A stretch of DNA of 37,412 bases, taken from Actinomycetota bacterium (GTDB lineage Bacteria > Actinomycetota > Nitriliruptoria > Nitriliruptorales > Nitriliruptoraceae). The translations under genes and the position numbers were made by a program. A model generated the notes under the pieces. That model worked only from the letters and a program-made list of their open reading frames with translations, did no database searches and had not been told where the DNA came from. Shown one piece after another: positions 17,899 through 27,625 of the stretch; position 1 is the first letter of the stretch; each line of letters starts with the position of its first letter. The stretch is from the NCBI GenBank assembly GCA_019348115.1, contig JAHWKB010000008.1, positions 1 to 37,412 of the forward strand. The letters are read 5' to 3'.

Positions 17899-18914
17899 CG
17901 CGCCACCTCCGCCTGGCGCTCGCCGAAGTCCGGCAGCTCCTCGGCGAAGTGGCAGCGGGACTGGTGCGTCCCCGCGGGGTCGAGCGGTCGCAGCGCAGGC
18001 TCCTCGTCGCGGCAGATGGCCTCGGCGAACTCGCACCGTGGCCGGAAGGCACACCCCTCGGGGACGTTGATCGCGGACGGTGGCGCGCCCGGGATGGGGC
18101 TCAGCCGCTCGTCGGTCCGCTTGGAGAACGTCGGGATGGAGCGCATGAGCCCCTGCGTGTAGGGGTTCTTGCTGTGGTAGTAGATGGTGCCGGTGTCGGC
18201 GGTCTCGAACAGCCGCCCGCCGTACATCACCTGCACGCGCTCGGCGACGCCGGCGACGAGTCCGAGGTCGTGGGTGATGAGGATCATGGCGGCGCCGGTC
18301 GCCTCCTGGGCCTTGCGCATGACCTCGATCACCTGGGCCTGGATGGTGACGTCGAGCGCCGTCGTCGGCTCGTCCGCGATGAGGAGCTTGGGCTGGTTCG
18401 CGATCGCCATGGCGATCATGGCGCGCTGGCGCATGCCGCCCGAGAACTCGTGCGGGTAGTTCTCGACGCGGATGCGCGGCTCGGGGATGCCGACGAGCTC
18501 GAGCAGCTCGACCGCCCGGGACATCGCCGCCTTCTTCGACACGTCCGGGTGGTGGATCCGGATCGCTTCGGCGAGCTGGTTCCCCACGGTGAACACGGGG
18601 TTCAGCGCCGTCATCGGGTCCTGGAAGATCATCGCGATGTCCTCGCCCTGGATCCGCCGCATGTCGCGGTCGGAGAGCGCGAGGAGGTCACGGCCGTCGA
18701 ACGAGATCGAGCCGGTGATGTTGGCGCTGCGCGGAAGCAGCCGCATGGTCGCCATCGCGGTCACGGACTTGCCCGAGCCGGACTCGCCGACGACCGCGAG
18801 CGTCTCGCCCGGGTGCACGTCGAAGCTGACGCCGTTGACGGCCTTCACGAGACCGTCGTCGGTGTCGAACGACACCGAGAGGTCGCGGACGGAGAGGAGG
18901 GGTTGCGAGCTCAC
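17895..18914 (-). CDS. oppD: Oligopeptide-type ABC importer ATPase, OppD-like, 339 aa
   Basis: The first ATPase of the importer. Walker A is GESGSGKSV (43-51), the Q loop is [14 protein letters not shown], the signature [15 protein letters not shown], and Walker [17 protein letters not shown]. The H loop is [20 protein letters not shown]. The C-terminal extension has [14 protein letters not shown], as in OppD and DppD. It pairs with OppF to form the heterodimeric motor of the importer. The GTG at 18914 lies 5 nt past the oppC stop, with GGAAGGG upstream. It overlaps oppF by 4 nt. Confidence 0.93.
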   Translation of the reverse strand: MSSQPLLSVRDLSVSFDTDDGLVKAVNGVSFDVHPGETLAVVGESGSGKSVTAMATMRLLPRSANITGSISFDGRDLLALSDRDMRRIQGEDIAMIFQDPMTALNPVFTVGNQLAEAIRIHHPDVSKKAAMSRAVELLELVGIPEPRIRVENYPHEFSGGMRQRAMIAMAIANQPKLLIADEPTTALDVTIQAQVIEVMRKAQEATGAAMILITHDLGLVAGVAERVQVMYGGRLFETADTGTIYYHSKNPYTQGLMRSIPTFSKRTDERLSPIPGAPPSAINVPEGCAFRPRCEFAEAICRDEEPALRPLDPAGTHQSRCHFAEELPDFGERQAEVAR

Positions 18915-18919
18915 GCGTG

Positions 18920-19909
18920 TCAGCCCTTCCGGGTCGTCGGGTCGAGCGCGTCCCGGAGGCCGTCCCCGAGGAAGTTGACGCACAGGGCGATCAGCACGAC
19001 GAAGCCGCCGGGGATCAGGATCGTGGACGGCCGGCTGTCGATCGCCCCCTTCGCCTCGTTGACGAGGTTGCCGAGCGTGGGCGTCGGCGGCGTCACGCCG
19101 ACGCCGAGGAACGACAGCGTCGACTCCAGGATGATGGCGGTGCCGATCAGCAGGGTCGCGTTCACGATGATCGGCCCGAACGTGTTCGGGAGGATGTGAC
19201 GGACGATGATCCGGGGAGCCCGCGCACCTGCGGCCTTCGCGGCGAGCACGAACTCCTGCTCGCGGTACTGCAGGAACAGCCCACGCACCACGCGGGCGAT
19301 CCCCGGCCACAGGAGGAACGCGAGGATGATCGCGATGCCGTTGGGGCTGGCGCCGTAGCGGACGCCGACGACCAGCAGCACGACCAGTGCGGGGACGATC
19401 AGGAAGAGGTTGATCACCTGGCTCAGGAGCGTGTCGACGACGCCGCCGAAGTAGCCCGCGATCGAGCCGATGATCGTGCCGATGAGGGTCGTGAGGAGGG
19501 CCACCACGAGCGCGATGCGCAGCGAGAACCGGCCGCCGTGGAACGTGCGGACCATGAGGTCGCGCCCGATCTGGTCCGTCCCGAAGGGATGGGCGATGGA
19601 AGGGCCCTGGCGCATGGCGGCGACGTCGATGTCGCGGAACCCGTAGGGCGACAGCACGGGTGCCACCCAGAAGGAGATGGCCAGCAGGATCAGCAGCGCC
19701 GCCGCGAACATCGCCACCTTGTGGCGGCGGAACCGGTCCCAGGTCTGGCGACCGAACGAGCGCGTGGTGAAGGAGATGCCCTCGCGCTCGTCGACGATCA
19801 CGTCCTGCGCGGGGGCGGTCGTCGCCGGCTGGGAGTCGATCGTGCCGACGCGGGGCGCAGCGTCCTCGCTCGTGGCCGGCGCCTGGTCCGGGCGGAGCTG
19901 CTCACTCAT
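18920..19909 (-). CDS. oppC: Oligopeptide-type ABC importer permease, OppC-like, 329 aa
   Basis: An inner-membrane permease. An N-terminal cytoplasmic tail of about 60 residues leads to the first helix (about 66-85). The domain HPFGTDQIGRDLMVRTFHGGRFSL, in pieces, is the OppC/DppC signature after helix 1. The EAA loop is EQEFVLAAKAAGARAPRI with HILPNTFGPIIV, which contacts the ATPases. The last helix is near LIALCVNFLGDGLRD, followed by the typical end LDPTTRK. It overlaps the oppB stop by 8 nt, which supports coupled translation and a fixed 1:1 ratio with OppB. Confidence 0.94.
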   Translation of the reverse strand: MSEQLRPDQAPATSEDAAPRVGTIDSQPATTAPAQDVIVDEREGISFTTRSFGRQTWDRFRRHKVAMFAAALLILLAISFWVAPVLSPYGFRDIDVAAMRQGPSIAHPFGTDQIGRDLMVRTFHGGRFSLRIALVVALLTTLIGTIIGSIAGYFGGVVDTLLSQVINLFLIVPALVVLLVVGVRYGASPNGIAIILAFLLWPGIARVVRGLFLQYREQEFVLAAKAAGARAPRIIVRHILPNTFGPIIVNATLLIGTAIILESTLSFLGVGVTPPTPTLGNLVNEAKGAIDSRPSTILIPGGFVVLIALCVNFLGDGLRDALDPTTRKG

Positions 19910-20861
19910 AGCGGATCCTCGGATCGAGCATGCCGTAGACCAGGTCGGCGATGAGGTTGAAGAAGATCACGAGCATCGCGATCAGCATCACGATGCCCAT
20001 CGTGAGGTTGAGGTCGCCCTGGAAGATCCCGTCCAGGAGCAGCGGGCCGAGACCAGGCCACGAGAAGATCGTCTCGGTCACGACGGACCCACCCAGCAGC
20101 GCCGCGAAGTCGATGGCCCAGATCGTCACGAGCGGGATCATCGCGTTCCGCAGCCCGTGCTTGAGGATCACCCGCCAGCGCGGGAGCCCCTTGGCCCGGG
20201 CGGTGCGGATGTAGTCGGAGTTGATGACCTCGAGCATGGACGCGCGCTCGAAGCGCGACTCCGCCGCGGTGATCACGAGCACCAGCGTGAGGATGGGCAG
20301 GGTGTGACTGCGGATGATGTCCACGATGCTGCCCATGTGCATCTGCGAGACGTAGAACGGCTTGGCGTCGAACCAGTCCTGCCACCACACCCCGAAGATC
20401 ACCTGGAGCACGAGCGCGAAGAAGAAGGTGGGCATCGAGATGCCGACGAACGAGAAGCCGGTCACGAAGTAGTCGGACTTCGAGTACTGGTTCACCGCCG
20501 AGAAGACGCCGAGCGCGATCGCGAGGACCGCGATGATGAGGAAGGCCGGGATCGCCAGCTGCGCGGTGTTGGCCATGCGCTCCATCACGAGCGGGAAGAC
20601 GTCGAAGTTGCCCTGCGAGGGGGCCTGACCCATGTCCCCCGTGGCCGCACCGAGCATCCACTTGCCGTACCGCACGGGGATGGGGTCGTCGAGGTTGTAG
20701 AGGTCGATGATGCGGTCGAAGGCGGCCTGGTCACACGTGGTGCAGGTCGCGAGCTTCGCCAGCGGGTTCGCCACCGACGCGGTCAGGGCGTAGACGATGA
20801 ACGTGCCGACGAGCAGCAGCGGGATCGTCGTCATGATCCGACGCGCGACGTAGGCGAACAC
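19902..20861 (-). CDS. oppB: Oligopeptide-type ABC importer permease, OppB-like, 319 aa
   Basis: An inner-membrane permease. The N-terminus (YVARRIMTTIPLLLVGTFIVY, in pieces) is the standard OppB/DppB start and first helix. The EAA loop is SDYIRTARAKGLPRWRVIL with KHGLRNAMIPLV, and the gene ends at GMLDPRIRYE, a classic OppB C-terminus. The segment after helix 1 has a CTTC pair (Cys40, Cys43), which is uncommon and may form a disulfide outside the membrane. The GTG has GGGAGG about 8-13 bases upstream. It is the first gene of the permease part and lies 200 nt after the binding-protein gene, with two strong hairpins and a possible promoter between. Confidence 0.94.
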   Translation of the reverse strand: MFAYVARRIMTTIPLLLVGTFIVYALTASVANPLAKLATCTTCDQAAFDRIIDLYNLDDPIPVRYGKWMLGAATGDMGQAPSQGNFDVFPLVMERMANTAQLAIPAFLIIAVLAIALGVFSAVNQYSKSDYFVTGFSFVGISMPTFFFALVLQVIFGVWWQDWFDAKPFYVSQMHMGSIVDIIRSHTLPILTLVLVITAAESRFERASMLEVINSDYIRTARAKGLPRWRVILKHGLRNAMIPLVTIWAIDFAALLGGSVVTETIFSWPGLGPLLLDGIFQGDLNLTMGIVMLIAMLVIFFNLIADLVYGMLDPRIRYE

Positions 20862-20903
20862 GACGTCACCCTCCCTCGTAGGTGGACGTGCCCCGAGGCC
20901 GGG

Positions 20904-20909
20904 AGTCTA
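20904..20909 (-). promoter_or_regulatory. Candidate -10 box (TAGACT) for oppBCDF
   Basis: TAGACT on the minus strand lies about 43 nt before the oppB GTG, downstream of the two hairpins. It would let the permease and ATPase genes be expressed apart from the binding protein. No clear -35 box is visible at the usual spacing. Confidence 0.3.
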
Positions 20910-20985
20910 ACGGGCAGCCGCCTGCAGCACGCCCAAGTGCGCAGGGAGAACGCTGGCCCGGAGGGTGGCCGCGGGGTGGAACGAC

Positions 20986-21011
20986 GGAGGGGGCCGGGAC
21001 CGGCCCCCTCC
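20986..21011 (-). terminator. Strong GC hairpin between binding protein and oppB (distal of two)
   Basis: GGAGGGGGCCGG and CCGGCCCCCTCC are perfect 12-nt complements separated by 2 nt, so the realistic stem is about 11 bp with a 4-nt loop. It is one of two strong hairpins after the binding-protein stop. There is no T-run; it could stop or slow polymerase or protect the upstream mRNA. Confidence 0.6.
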
Positions 21012-21020
21012 GAGGTTGGT

Positions 21021-21053
21021 CGGGCGGGCGCGTCAGGTCGACGCGCCCGCCCG
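21021..21053 (-). terminator. Strong GC hairpin just after the binding-protein stop (proximal of two)
   Basis: CGGGCGGGCGCGTC (21021-21034) pairs perfectly over 14 bp with GACGCGCCCGCCCG (21040-21053) around a 5-nt loop. It begins 8 nt past the stop codon at 21062. Together with the second hairpin it is well placed to raise binding-protein mRNA over permease mRNA. Confidence 0.65.
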
Positions 21054-21061
21054 GGGTCAGG

Positions 21062-22930
21062 TCACTCAGCCGCCGGGAGGTAGTCCACGACGTTCACGAG
21101 CGGGCCAGCCGAGTTGGCGTCCGGCGCCACAGCCCCGCGCTCGAGGCGCTCGTTGCTGTAGGCGTAGTAGGACGGCTTCTGCGTGAGTGGGATCACGACG
21201 AGACCGTTCTCCGGGTCCTTCTCGAGCGTGGTGACGAACTTGTCCATCTCGTTGTAGCAAGCGGCGCGCTCGTCATCGTCGACGGTCGCGTCGCACTCGT
21301 CGGCCATCGCGTCGAACTCGTCGTTCGCGAAGCCGTACGGGTTGTTGCCCGAGCCGGACAGGTAGGCGACGTGGTTGGAGCCCGGCCACGGGCCACCGAC
21401 CCACGCGAACTGGGTGATGTCCCAGATCTCGCAGTTGCCCTCGGTCCCGCCCGAGTTGGCGCAGGCGATGGCGTCGGGGTTGAACGGCTGGGCGCCGAAG
21501 TAGTCACCACCGGGCACGTTGTCGATCACGACCTCGATACCGGCCGGCTTCAGCTGCTCGATGATGAGCTGCTGCTGCAGCTCACGGAGCGCGTTGCCGC
21601 CCGTGGTACCGACCCGCAGCGACAAGGGGCCGCGCTCGGGGTGCTCGTAGATGCCGTTGGCACCCTCGGTGTAGCCAGCCTCCTCGAGGTTGGCCTTGGC
21701 CTCGTCGACGAGGTTGCCCAGGTACTGCGCCTGGTGGTCCTCGTAGGCGGGCTGGTTCGACATCCAGTAGGTGTTGCCCTGGCCCTCGGCCGGCAGCGCG
21801 TCGCCGAACAGCGGCGTGTACAGCGCCGACATCACCTGGCTCTTGTCGAGCGCGTAGGCGATGGCCTCACGGACCAGCGGGTCGGACAGGTGCGGGTTGA
21901 ACAGGTTGAAGCCCCAGTGCTCGTAGACCGGGCCCGCCTCGGAAGCGATCGTGAACGCCTCGTCGGTGGAGATCCGCTCGCCGAAGGCCGTCTGCGGCTG
22001 GGTGAAGATCATGTCGGCCTCGCCGGCCTTCAGCGCGTTGATCTGCGCGTCGGTGTCGGCGACCCAGTTGATCCGCACGCCGGAGACGCAGGCGGCACCG
22101 GCGTTGGTGACGTCCGGGCTCGTCGACCCGTGGTACTCGTCGTTGCGCTCCAGCTGCATCGAGTTGCCGCGCTCCCACTCGCCGAAGAGCATCGGGCCCG
22201 AGGACGGCAGCGTCTCGCCGTTGTGCTCGAACTCCGGGAACGCCGCGTTGGCCTCCTCGGCGGTGGTCACGACGTGGGTCGGGAACACCTCGGAGAAGAG
22301 GGCCTTGTAGCCGGCGAAGAACTTGTCCATGGAGATCGTGAACTCGGTGTCGGAGTTCACGGTGAAGTCCGTGATCTGGTCGTAGCCGGTGCGGTCACCG
22401 ATGAGGTAGACGCCACCCTCGCCGGTCTCGGCGTCGTAGCCCTCCATGATGATGTCGAAGGTGCCCTTGACGTGCTCCGCGGTCAGCGGCGTCCCGTCGG
22501 ACCAGGTGAGGCCGTCGCGCAGCTTGTAGTCGATCGTGACGGAGCCGTCCTCGGCCTCGTTCACGGTCGCTTCCTCGGCCAGCAGCTCGGGGATGAACTC
22601 GGTCGCCGCGGAGACGCCGTACAGGCCGTCCCAGAGCGACTGGCGCACCCACGAGGTGATCGAGAGGTTGTTGTTCGGGTCGTCGAGGTGCATGTCCGGC
22701 GGCTCCTGCTCGTGTGCCCACACGAGCTCCGCCTCGCCGCCACCCTCGCAGTAGTTCGCGGGGTCGACCTCCTCGCCGGTCTCCGTCGGGCTCGACGTGT
22801 CGTCGGCCGCCGCGGTCGTCTCCTCGCCCGAGGGCTCGTCGCCACCACCGTCACCGCACGCCGTCGCGACGAGCGCGACCGCCGCGGCGGCGGCGACGAG
22901 CCTCCGCGCACGCTTCATGTCCCTAGCCAC
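21062..22930 (-). CDS. oppA: Oligopeptide-type ABC importer substrate-binding lipoprotein, 622 aa
   Basis: The extracellular binding protein of the importer. The signal peptide ends at the lipobox VATAC (Cys25), followed by a highly acidic, Gly/Thr-rich linker. The mature protein has the SBP_bac_5 blocks LRDGLTWSDGTPLTAEHVKG, NNLSITSWVRQSLWDGLYG, GPMLFGEWERGNSMQLERND and FNLFNPHLSDPLVREAIAYA. The C-terminal half has LRVGTTGGNALRELQQQLI and FAWVGGPWPGSNHVAYLSG. The protein is strongly acidic and rich in Asn, which would suit a salty or alkaline habitat. The GTG at 22930 is preferred because AAAGG lies about 7 bases before it; the Met at codon 5 lacks a ribosome binding site. It is followed by two hairpins and then oppBCDF. 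The exact ligand is unknown. Confidence 0.92.
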   Translation of the reverse strand: MARDMKRARRLVAAAAAVALVATACGDGGGDEPSGEETTAAADDTSSPTETGEEVDPANYCEGGGEAELVWAHEQEPPDMHLDDPNNNLSITSWVRQSLWDGLYGVSAATEFIPELLAEEATVNEAEDGSVTIDYKLRDGLTWSDGTPLTAEHVKGTFDIIMEGYDAETGEGGVYLIGDRTGYDQITDFTVNSDTEFTISMDKFFAGYKALFSEVFPTHVVTTAEEANAAFPEFEHNGETLPSSGPMLFGEWERGNSMQLERNDEYHGSTSPDVTNAGAACVSGVRINWVADTDAQINALKAGEADMIFTQPQTAFGERISTDEAFTIASEAGPVYEHWGFNLFNPHLSDPLVREAIAYALDKSQVMSALYTPLFGDALPAEGQGNTYWMSNQPAYEDHQAQYLGNLVDEAKANLEEAGYTEGANGIYEHPERGPLSLRVGTTGGNALRELQQQLIIEQLKPAGIEVVIDNVPGGDYFGAQPFNPDAIACANSGGTEGNCEIWDITQFAWVGGPWPGSNHVAYLSGSGNNPYGFANDEFDAMADECDATVDDDERAACYNEMDKFVTTLEKDPENGLVVIPLTQKPSYYAYSNERLERGAVAPDANSAGPLVNVVDYLPAAE

Positions 22931-23033
22931 CGTGTTCCCTTTCGTTGGGCGGCCGGCTCGTGATCCCCGAGCGGCCCGGGCGGGCAGCTGTACGGAAGGG
23001 AGAGCCGAGGTGTCCTGAGGTACTGCGTCCGCG

Positions 23034-23039
23034 AGGCTA
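23034..23039 (-). promoter_or_regulatory. Candidate -10 box (TAGCCT) for the binding-protein gene
   Basis: TAGCCTCG on the minus strand lies about 100 nt before the GTG at 22930, giving a leader long enough to hold structure. It matches the element before secG. The gene is probably transcribed apart from tpiA, which has a hairpin after it. Confidence 0.35.
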
Positions 23040-23075
23040 CTACCGGGGTCGTACGACGTCGCGCATCTCCCCCCC

Positions 23076-23094
23076 TCGTGCGTGACGCGCACGA
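23076..23094 (-). terminator. Terminator-like hairpin after tpiA
   Basis: TCGTGCG and CGCACGA form a perfect 7-bp stem with a 5-nt loop, 11 nt past the tpiA stop codon. A G-rich run, not a T-run, follows on the minus strand. It would separate the tpiA transcript from the importer genes. Confidence 0.45.
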
Positions 23095-23105
23095 CGGGAA
23101 CCCGG

Positions 23106-23879
23106 CTACCGGCGCCATCCGACGATGAGCGCGAAGTCGTCGGAGTTGAGGCTCGCGCCGCCGACGAGGGCGCCGTCGATGTCGGCCTCTCCCATCAGCT
23201 CGCGGATGTTCCCGGGCTTGACGCTGCCGCCGTACTGGATGCGGATGCCCGCGGCGGTGCCGTCGTCGTAGAGCTCGGCGAGCTCGGCACGGATGGCGGC
23301 GCACAGCTGCTGTGCGTCCTCCTTGGTGGCCGTCTCGCCCGTGCCGATGGCCCAGACCGGCTCGTAGGCGACGACGAGCTCCTCGGGGTCGGTGACCTTG
23401 ACGCCGGCGAGGGAGCCGCGGAGCTGCCCGACGACGACCTCCTGGGCGCGGTCCGCCTGGCGCTCCTCGAGCGTCTCGCCGACGCAGACGATCGGGCGCA
23501 TGTGCTGCTTCTGGACCGCCTTGACCTTGCGGTTGACGACCTCGTCGGTCTCCCCGAACAGCGCCCGCCGCTCCGAGTGCCCGCAGATCACGTAGTCGAC
23601 GTCGAGGCGCGCGAGCATCGGCGCCGACACCTCGCCCGTGAAGGCGCCCTCGGACTCCCCGTGGCAGTTCTGCGCGCCGAGACCGATCGGGAGGTGGTCG
23701 GAGTCGATCAGCGTCTGGATCGACCGCAGGGCGATGAACGGCGGGCAGACCACGATGTCCTGCCCCTCGTAGTCGTCCTCCTCGAGGTGGTAGGTCAGGC
23801 GCTGGACGAGCTGGATCGCCTCGAGGTGATCCTTGTGCATCTTCCAGTTGCCGGCGATGATCGGGCGCCGCTCCGTCAC
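23106..23879 (-). CDS. tpiA: Triose-phosphate isomerase, 257 aa
   Basis: Interconverts dihydroxyacetone phosphate and glyceraldehyde 3-phosphate in glycolysis. All catalytic parts are present: AGNWKMH with Lys13, CGHSERR with the electrophile His101, and AYEPVWAIGTG with the base Glu173 and the closing loop. The phosphate-binding YGGSVKPGN and the final GALVGGASL are also intact. The length is normal. It follows a two-gene ABC exporter, not pgk as is usual. The promoter candidate TAGGGT, 42 nt before the start, uses the TAG stop of the exporter gene. The GTG at 23879 has GGGAG about 9-13 bases upstream. Confidence 0.98.
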   Translation of the reverse strand: MTERRPIIAGNWKMHKDHLEAIQLVQRLTYHLEEDDYEGQDIVVCPPFIALRSIQTLIDSDHLPIGLGAQNCHGESEGAFTGEVSAPMLARLDVDYVICGHSERRALFGETDEVVNRKVKAVQKQHMRPIVCVGETLEERQADRAQEVVVGQLRGSLAGVKVTDPEELVVAYEPVWAIGTGETATKEDAQQLCAAIRAELAELYDDGTAAGIRIQYGGSVKPGNIRELMGEADIDGALVGGASLNSDDFALIVGWRR

Positions 23880-23921
23880 GTGGTGCTCCCTGGGAGGTGT
23901 GGTCGTCGGGGTCGGCCTGCG

Positions 23922-23927
23922 ACCCTA
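23922..23927 (-). promoter_or_regulatory. Candidate -10 box (TAGGGT) for tpiA, overlapping a stop codon
   Basis: The TAG stop of the upstream exporter gene (23925-23927) forms the first three bases of TAGGGTCG on the minus strand. Transcription would begin in the 45-nt gap before tpiA, leaving a leader of about 35 nt with its ribosome binding site. The same design is seen between whiA and gap. Confidence 0.4.
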
Positions 23928-25742
23928 GTCCGGGGTCCGGGCGGCCCCGGCGGTCCGGTCCCGTCCGACGGGCGCCCAGTCGGCGTGGAGACCCGCGTAG
24001 ACGCCCCGCGCGACGACGAGCTCCGCGTGCGTCCCGTCCTCGACGAGCCGCCCGGCGTCGAACACCAGCACCCGGTCCGCGGCCTCCGCGGTCGAGAGCC
24101 GGTGCGCGACCGTGACCGCGGTGCGGCCCGCCGTGAGGTGCTCCAGCGCCCGCTGCATCCGGACCTCGAGGGCCGGGTCGACCGCCGACGTGGCCTCGTC
24201 GAGGACCAGCAGGTCCGGGTCGGCGATCCAGGCGCGGACGAGCGCGACGAGCTGCCGCTCGCCCGAGGACAGCCGGCCGCCCCGCTCCCCCACATCCGTC
24301 GCCAGCCCGTCGGGCAGGCTCGCGATCCAGTCGTCGAGCTCGAGGTCGGTGAAGGCGGCGGCGAGCTCGGCGTCGGCGGCCTCGGGGCGCCCGTAGCGGA
24401 CGTTGTCGGCGATGGTCCCGGCGAAGAGGAACCCCTCCTGCGGCACGAACGCCACCCGCGACCGCAGGGACGCGAACGCCACGCGGTCCAGGGGGACGCC
24501 GCCGATGGCGATGCTCCCGCCGGTCGGGTCGAGCAACCGCACGAGCAGCTTGGCGAAGGTGGACTTCCCCGAGCCCGTCTGGCCCACGACCGCGACGCGG
24601 GACCCCGCCGCGAGGTGGACGCGCACGTCGCACAGCACGTCGGGGCCGTCGCCGTAGGCGAACCGCACGTCGTCGAAGCGGACGTCGAGGCGCCCCGCGG
24701 GGAGCTGCTGCCCGTCGGCGGGGTCCGCGATCTCGCGCGGCGTGTCGAGCACCTCGAGGATGCGGCGGATGCCCGCCGCTGCCCCCTGCGCCTCGTTCAG
24801 GACCTCGACGACGGTCTGGACCGGGTCGATGAACACCGCGACGAGGAACAGGAAGGCGACGAGCGTCCCTGCGCTGATGTCGCCCAGCAGGACCCCGCCG
24901 GCGACGACCGCGGCCGTGACCGAGGCGGCGAACAGCTCGGCGGAGGAGAACAGCACCGCGCCCAGCGTGCCGGCGCGGAACTCGGCGGAGCGCTGGGCGT
25001 CGACCGCCTCGTCGACCCGCTGCTTCGACCGCTCCTCCGCGCCGTAGGCACGGATCGTGGGGAGCCCGACGATGACCTCGCTCAGCGCTGCGAGCGTGTC
25101 CCCGACCTTGACGCGCACGCGGTCCCAGGCGCGGGCCAGCACCCGCTGCGCCAGCAGCAGCATCGCGGCGTAGACGGCGGCGCCGGCGATCACCAGGACC
25201 GCGAGCCGCCACTCGTAGAACAGCATCACCAGCAGCGTGACCGTGATCTGGCCCGCGCCGATCATCATCCCGACGCCACCCCACTCGAGGAAGTGGCTGA
25301 TCGCGTTGACATCCGAGGTCACGCGCGAGACGAGCGTCCCCCGTCGCTCGGCCTGCACGTGCAGCGCCGAGAGGTCGTGGATGTGACGGAAGGTGACCAC
25401 GCGCAGCTGCGCGAGCCCATGGGCGGAGCGCGCCAGCAGGCGGTACAGGGCCACACGCGTGCTCACGAGGGTGAGCAGCAGGACGACGACGGCGATCGCG
25501 ATGGCGGGGAGCGCGGCGGCGACGTCCGCGCCGCCGGGGGCGAGGAGCTGTCCGTCGATGACGCGCTGGAGCACGATGGGGACGACGACCTGGCCGATGG
25601 TGCCGACGAGCGCGAGGGCGACCGTCATCCCGACCCCCCGCTTCAGCTCCGGAGCGATGCGGGCGATGCGGCGGATCGCCGCGATGGTCCCGCCCGTGTC
25701 GGCCTCGTCCCCGACGGTCGCGTCGACCGTGACCGCGCTCAC
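23925..25742 (-). CDS. ABC exporter subunit with canonical catalytic site, 605 aa (TM-NBD)
   Basis: A half-size exporter: six helices (about 35-330) then one ATPase. Walker A is GQTGSGKST, Walker [13 protein letters not shown] with the catalytic Glu, and the H loop [14 protein letters not shown] with the His. The signature is changed to [11 protein letters not shown], so it lacks the normal LSGGQ. This is the mirror image of the upstream partner and means one good and one degenerate ATP site. The arrangement matches heterodimeric exporters such as TM287/288 and the mycobacterial Rv1272c/Rv1273c pair. It overlaps the partner by 4 nt (GTGA). A lipid or drug substrate is likely for the family but not shown here. 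It stands between pgk and tpiA. Confidence 0.94.
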   Translation of the reverse strand: MSAVTVDATVGDEADTGGTIAAIRRIARIAPELKRGVGMTVALALVGTIGQVVVPIVLQRVIDGQLLAPGGADVAAALPAIAIAVVVLLLTLVSTRVALYRLLARSAHGLAQLRVVTFRHIHDLSALHVQAERRGTLVSRVTSDVNAISHFLEWGGVGMMIGAGQITVTLLVMLFYEWRLAVLVIAGAAVYAAMLLLAQRVLARAWDRVRVKVGDTLAALSEVIVGLPTIRAYGAEERSKQRVDEAVDAQRSAEFRAGTLGAVLFSSAELFAASVTAAVVAGGVLLGDISAGTLVAFLFLVAVFIDPVQTVVEVLNEAQGAAAGIRRILEVLDTPREIADPADGQQLPAGRLDVRFDDVRFAYGDGPDVLCDVRVHLAAGSRVAVVGQTGSGKSTFAKLLVRLLDPTGGSIAIGGVPLDRVAFASLRSRVAFVPQEGFLFAGTIADNVRYGRPEAADAELAAAFTDLELDDWIASLPDGLATDVGERGGRLSSGERQLVALVRAWIADPDLLVLDEATSAVDPALEVRMQRALEHLTAGRTAVTVAHRLSTAEAADRVLVFDAGRLVEDGTHAELVVARGVYAGLHADWAPVGRDRTAGAARTPD

Positions 25743-27556
25743 GCCTGGACCTCCGCGCGCTCGGCCGTGCGGCGGGCGGCGTCCACCTCGTAGGCCGTCA
25801 GCAGGCGCGCGTAGCCGGGCTCGGAGGCGAGGAGCTCCTCGTGGGGGCCGTGCGCGACGACCCGACCGTCCTCGACGTACGCGACCTCGTCGGCGAGCAC
25901 GATGCTGGAGCGGCGGTACGCGACGAGCACGACGGTGGCCGGCAGCGCCGCGTCCCGGAGGCGGCGCAGGATCGCGGCCTCGACGCTGGGATCCAGCGCC
26001 GAGGTCGCGTCGTCGAGGACCAGCACGCGCGGCCGACGGACGAGCGCCCGCGCCAGCGCGATGCGCTGGCGTTGTCCTCCGGACAGCGTCGTGCCGCGCT
26101 CCCCCAGGGGCGTGTCGTAGCCCTGCGGCAGGTTCGCGATGAAGCCGTCCGCGCCGGCGAGCCGCACCGCGTCCTCGACCTGCTCGAACGGGACGTCGGC
26201 CCCGAGGGTCAGGTTGCCGAGGACCGTGTCGTCGAACAGGAACGTGTCCTGCGCGACGTAGGCGACCTCGCTCGGGACCACGCCGGGCGCGAGGTCACGG
26301 AGGTCGCGACCGTCGAGCTCGACCGCGCCGGCGTCCGGGTCCCAGAGGCGCGCGAGGAGCAGCGTGAGGCTCGACTTCCCCGCGCCGGTGGGGCCGACGA
26401 CCGCGAGCGTCCGCCCCGCCGGGACCTCGAGCTGGAGGTCCTTCAGGACGGGTGCGCCGCGGTAGCCGAAGGTCAGGCCGCGCCCCGTGACCGGCGCCGG
26501 CGTGATCGCGTCGGCCTTCGTGCCGACGCCGTACGGAACGGCGTCGTCGGTCTGCAGGACCTCCTCGACCCGCCGCGAGCCGGCGACGCTGTTCGCCGCG
26601 TCCCACATGAGGAACCCGATGAGCTTGATCGGCATCGACATGAGCGACAGCAGGTAGACCACGCGGACGATCTCGCCGGTCGCGACCGCACCCTCGGCGA
26701 CCCGGTGGATCGCGAGGAGGAGGATGAGCGCGGACCCGAGCGCGGGCAGCGTGTCGGTGATGGCCCGGTAGCCCGTCCAGGTCTTCCCGACGCGGGCGAA
26801 CTGGTCGGCGAGGGCCTCCGCGGACACGGCGAAGCGCGCGGTCTCGAACTCCTCCCGTCCGAGGGACTTGACGGTCAGCGCCCCGTCGAAGCTCTCGTGG
26901 GCCTTGTCGCCGAGGTCCCCACGCCGGCGCTGGAGCTCCTGCATCTCCTCGAACGTCAGCCACGCACCACGCATGTCGATCGCGATCACGATCAGGAGCA
27001 GCGCCGCGGCCGCCGCGCCGAGCCAGGGGTCGGTGAGCGTGATGACCGTGACCGCGCCGAAGACGAGGAACACGACGCCGGTCGCGAAGGGCAGGGGCGC
27101 GAGCACGAACGTGGCCTGGCGCGCGTCGTTGTCGGCGACCGAGAGCAGGTCACCCGTCGAGCGGCCGCCGTACCAGTGGAGCGACAGCCCCAGCTGGTGC
27201 GCGATGAGGCGCTTGCGGATGCGGGACTGCGCCGTGAACTGCAGCCACCCGGCGGTCGCCCGCCGCAGCACGATCCCGGTGGCCTTCCACACCGCCACGC
27301 CCAGGATCAGCAGCAGCGCCGAGCGCAGCCGCGGTCCCGCGGCCTGGCCCTCGTCGAGGACCGGGATGATGAGGTCGTCGGTGACGTGGCCGATCACGAC
27401 CGCCGACGCGATGATCGCCGAGGTGAACGCGATGGCGCCCGCGGCCGCGACGGCGTACACGACCGGTTGGTCGCGTATGAGACGTCCGATGAGGCGCAGC
27501 CCGTCGCCGATCACCTCGGCGGGGGTGTCCACGGGACGTGGGACGGAGCTGGACAC
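25739..27556 (-). CDS. ABC exporter subunit with degenerate catalytic site, 605 aa (TM-NBD)
   Basis: The first half of the heterodimeric exporter: six helices and an ATPase. Walker A is GPTGAGKSS and the signature is normal, [15 protein letters not shown]. However, Walker B is [12 protein letters not shown], with Asp in place of the catalytic Glu, and the H loop reads [14 protein letters not shown], with Tyr in place of His. This half therefore gives a good signature to its partner's competent site, while its own site is degenerate. The GTG at 27556 lies 50 nt after a TAGCAT candidate promoter. It is 146 nt past pgk. Confidence 0.94.
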   Translation of the reverse strand: MSSSVPRPVDTPAEVIGDGLRLIGRLIRDQPVVYAVAAAGAIAFTSAIIASAVVIGHVTDDLIIPVLDEGQAAGPRLRSALLLILGVAVWKATGIVLRRATAGWLQFTAQSRIRKRLIAHQLGLSLHWYGGRSTGDLLSVADNDARQATFVLAPLPFATGVVFLVFGAVTVITLTDPWLGAAAAALLLIVIAIDMRGAWLTFEEMQELQRRRGDLGDKAHESFDGALTVKSLGREEFETARFAVSAEALADQFARVGKTWTGYRAITDTLPALGSALILLLAIHRVAEGAVATGEIVRVVYLLSLMSMPIKLIGFLMWDAANSVAGSRRVEEVLQTDDAVPYGVGTKADAITPAPVTGRGLTFGYRGAPVLKDLQLEVPAGRTLAVVGPTGAGKSSLTLLLARLWDPDAGAVELDGRDLRDLAPGVVPSEVAYVAQDTFLFDDTVLGNLTLGADVPFEQVEDAVRLAGADGFIANLPQGYDTPLGERGTTLSGGQRQRIALARALVRRPRVLVLDDATSALDPSVEAAILRRLRDAALPATVVLVAYRRSSIVLADEVAYVEDGRVVAHGPHEELLASEPGYARLLTAYEVDAARRTAERAEVQA

Positions 27557-27605
27557 GCGGAGAGCCTGACGCCGACCGGAGGGGCACGCGGAGGTCAGCC
27601 GGCCG

Positions 27606-27611
27606 ATGCTA
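27606..27611 (-). promoter_or_regulatory. Candidate -10 box (TAGCAT) for the ABC exporter genes
   Basis: TAGCAT on the minus strand lies after the pgk hairpin and 49 nt before the exporter GTG. It is the same hexamer as before the E1 gene. Confidence 0.35.
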
Positions 27612-27625
27612 ACGGACGAGCCCGA

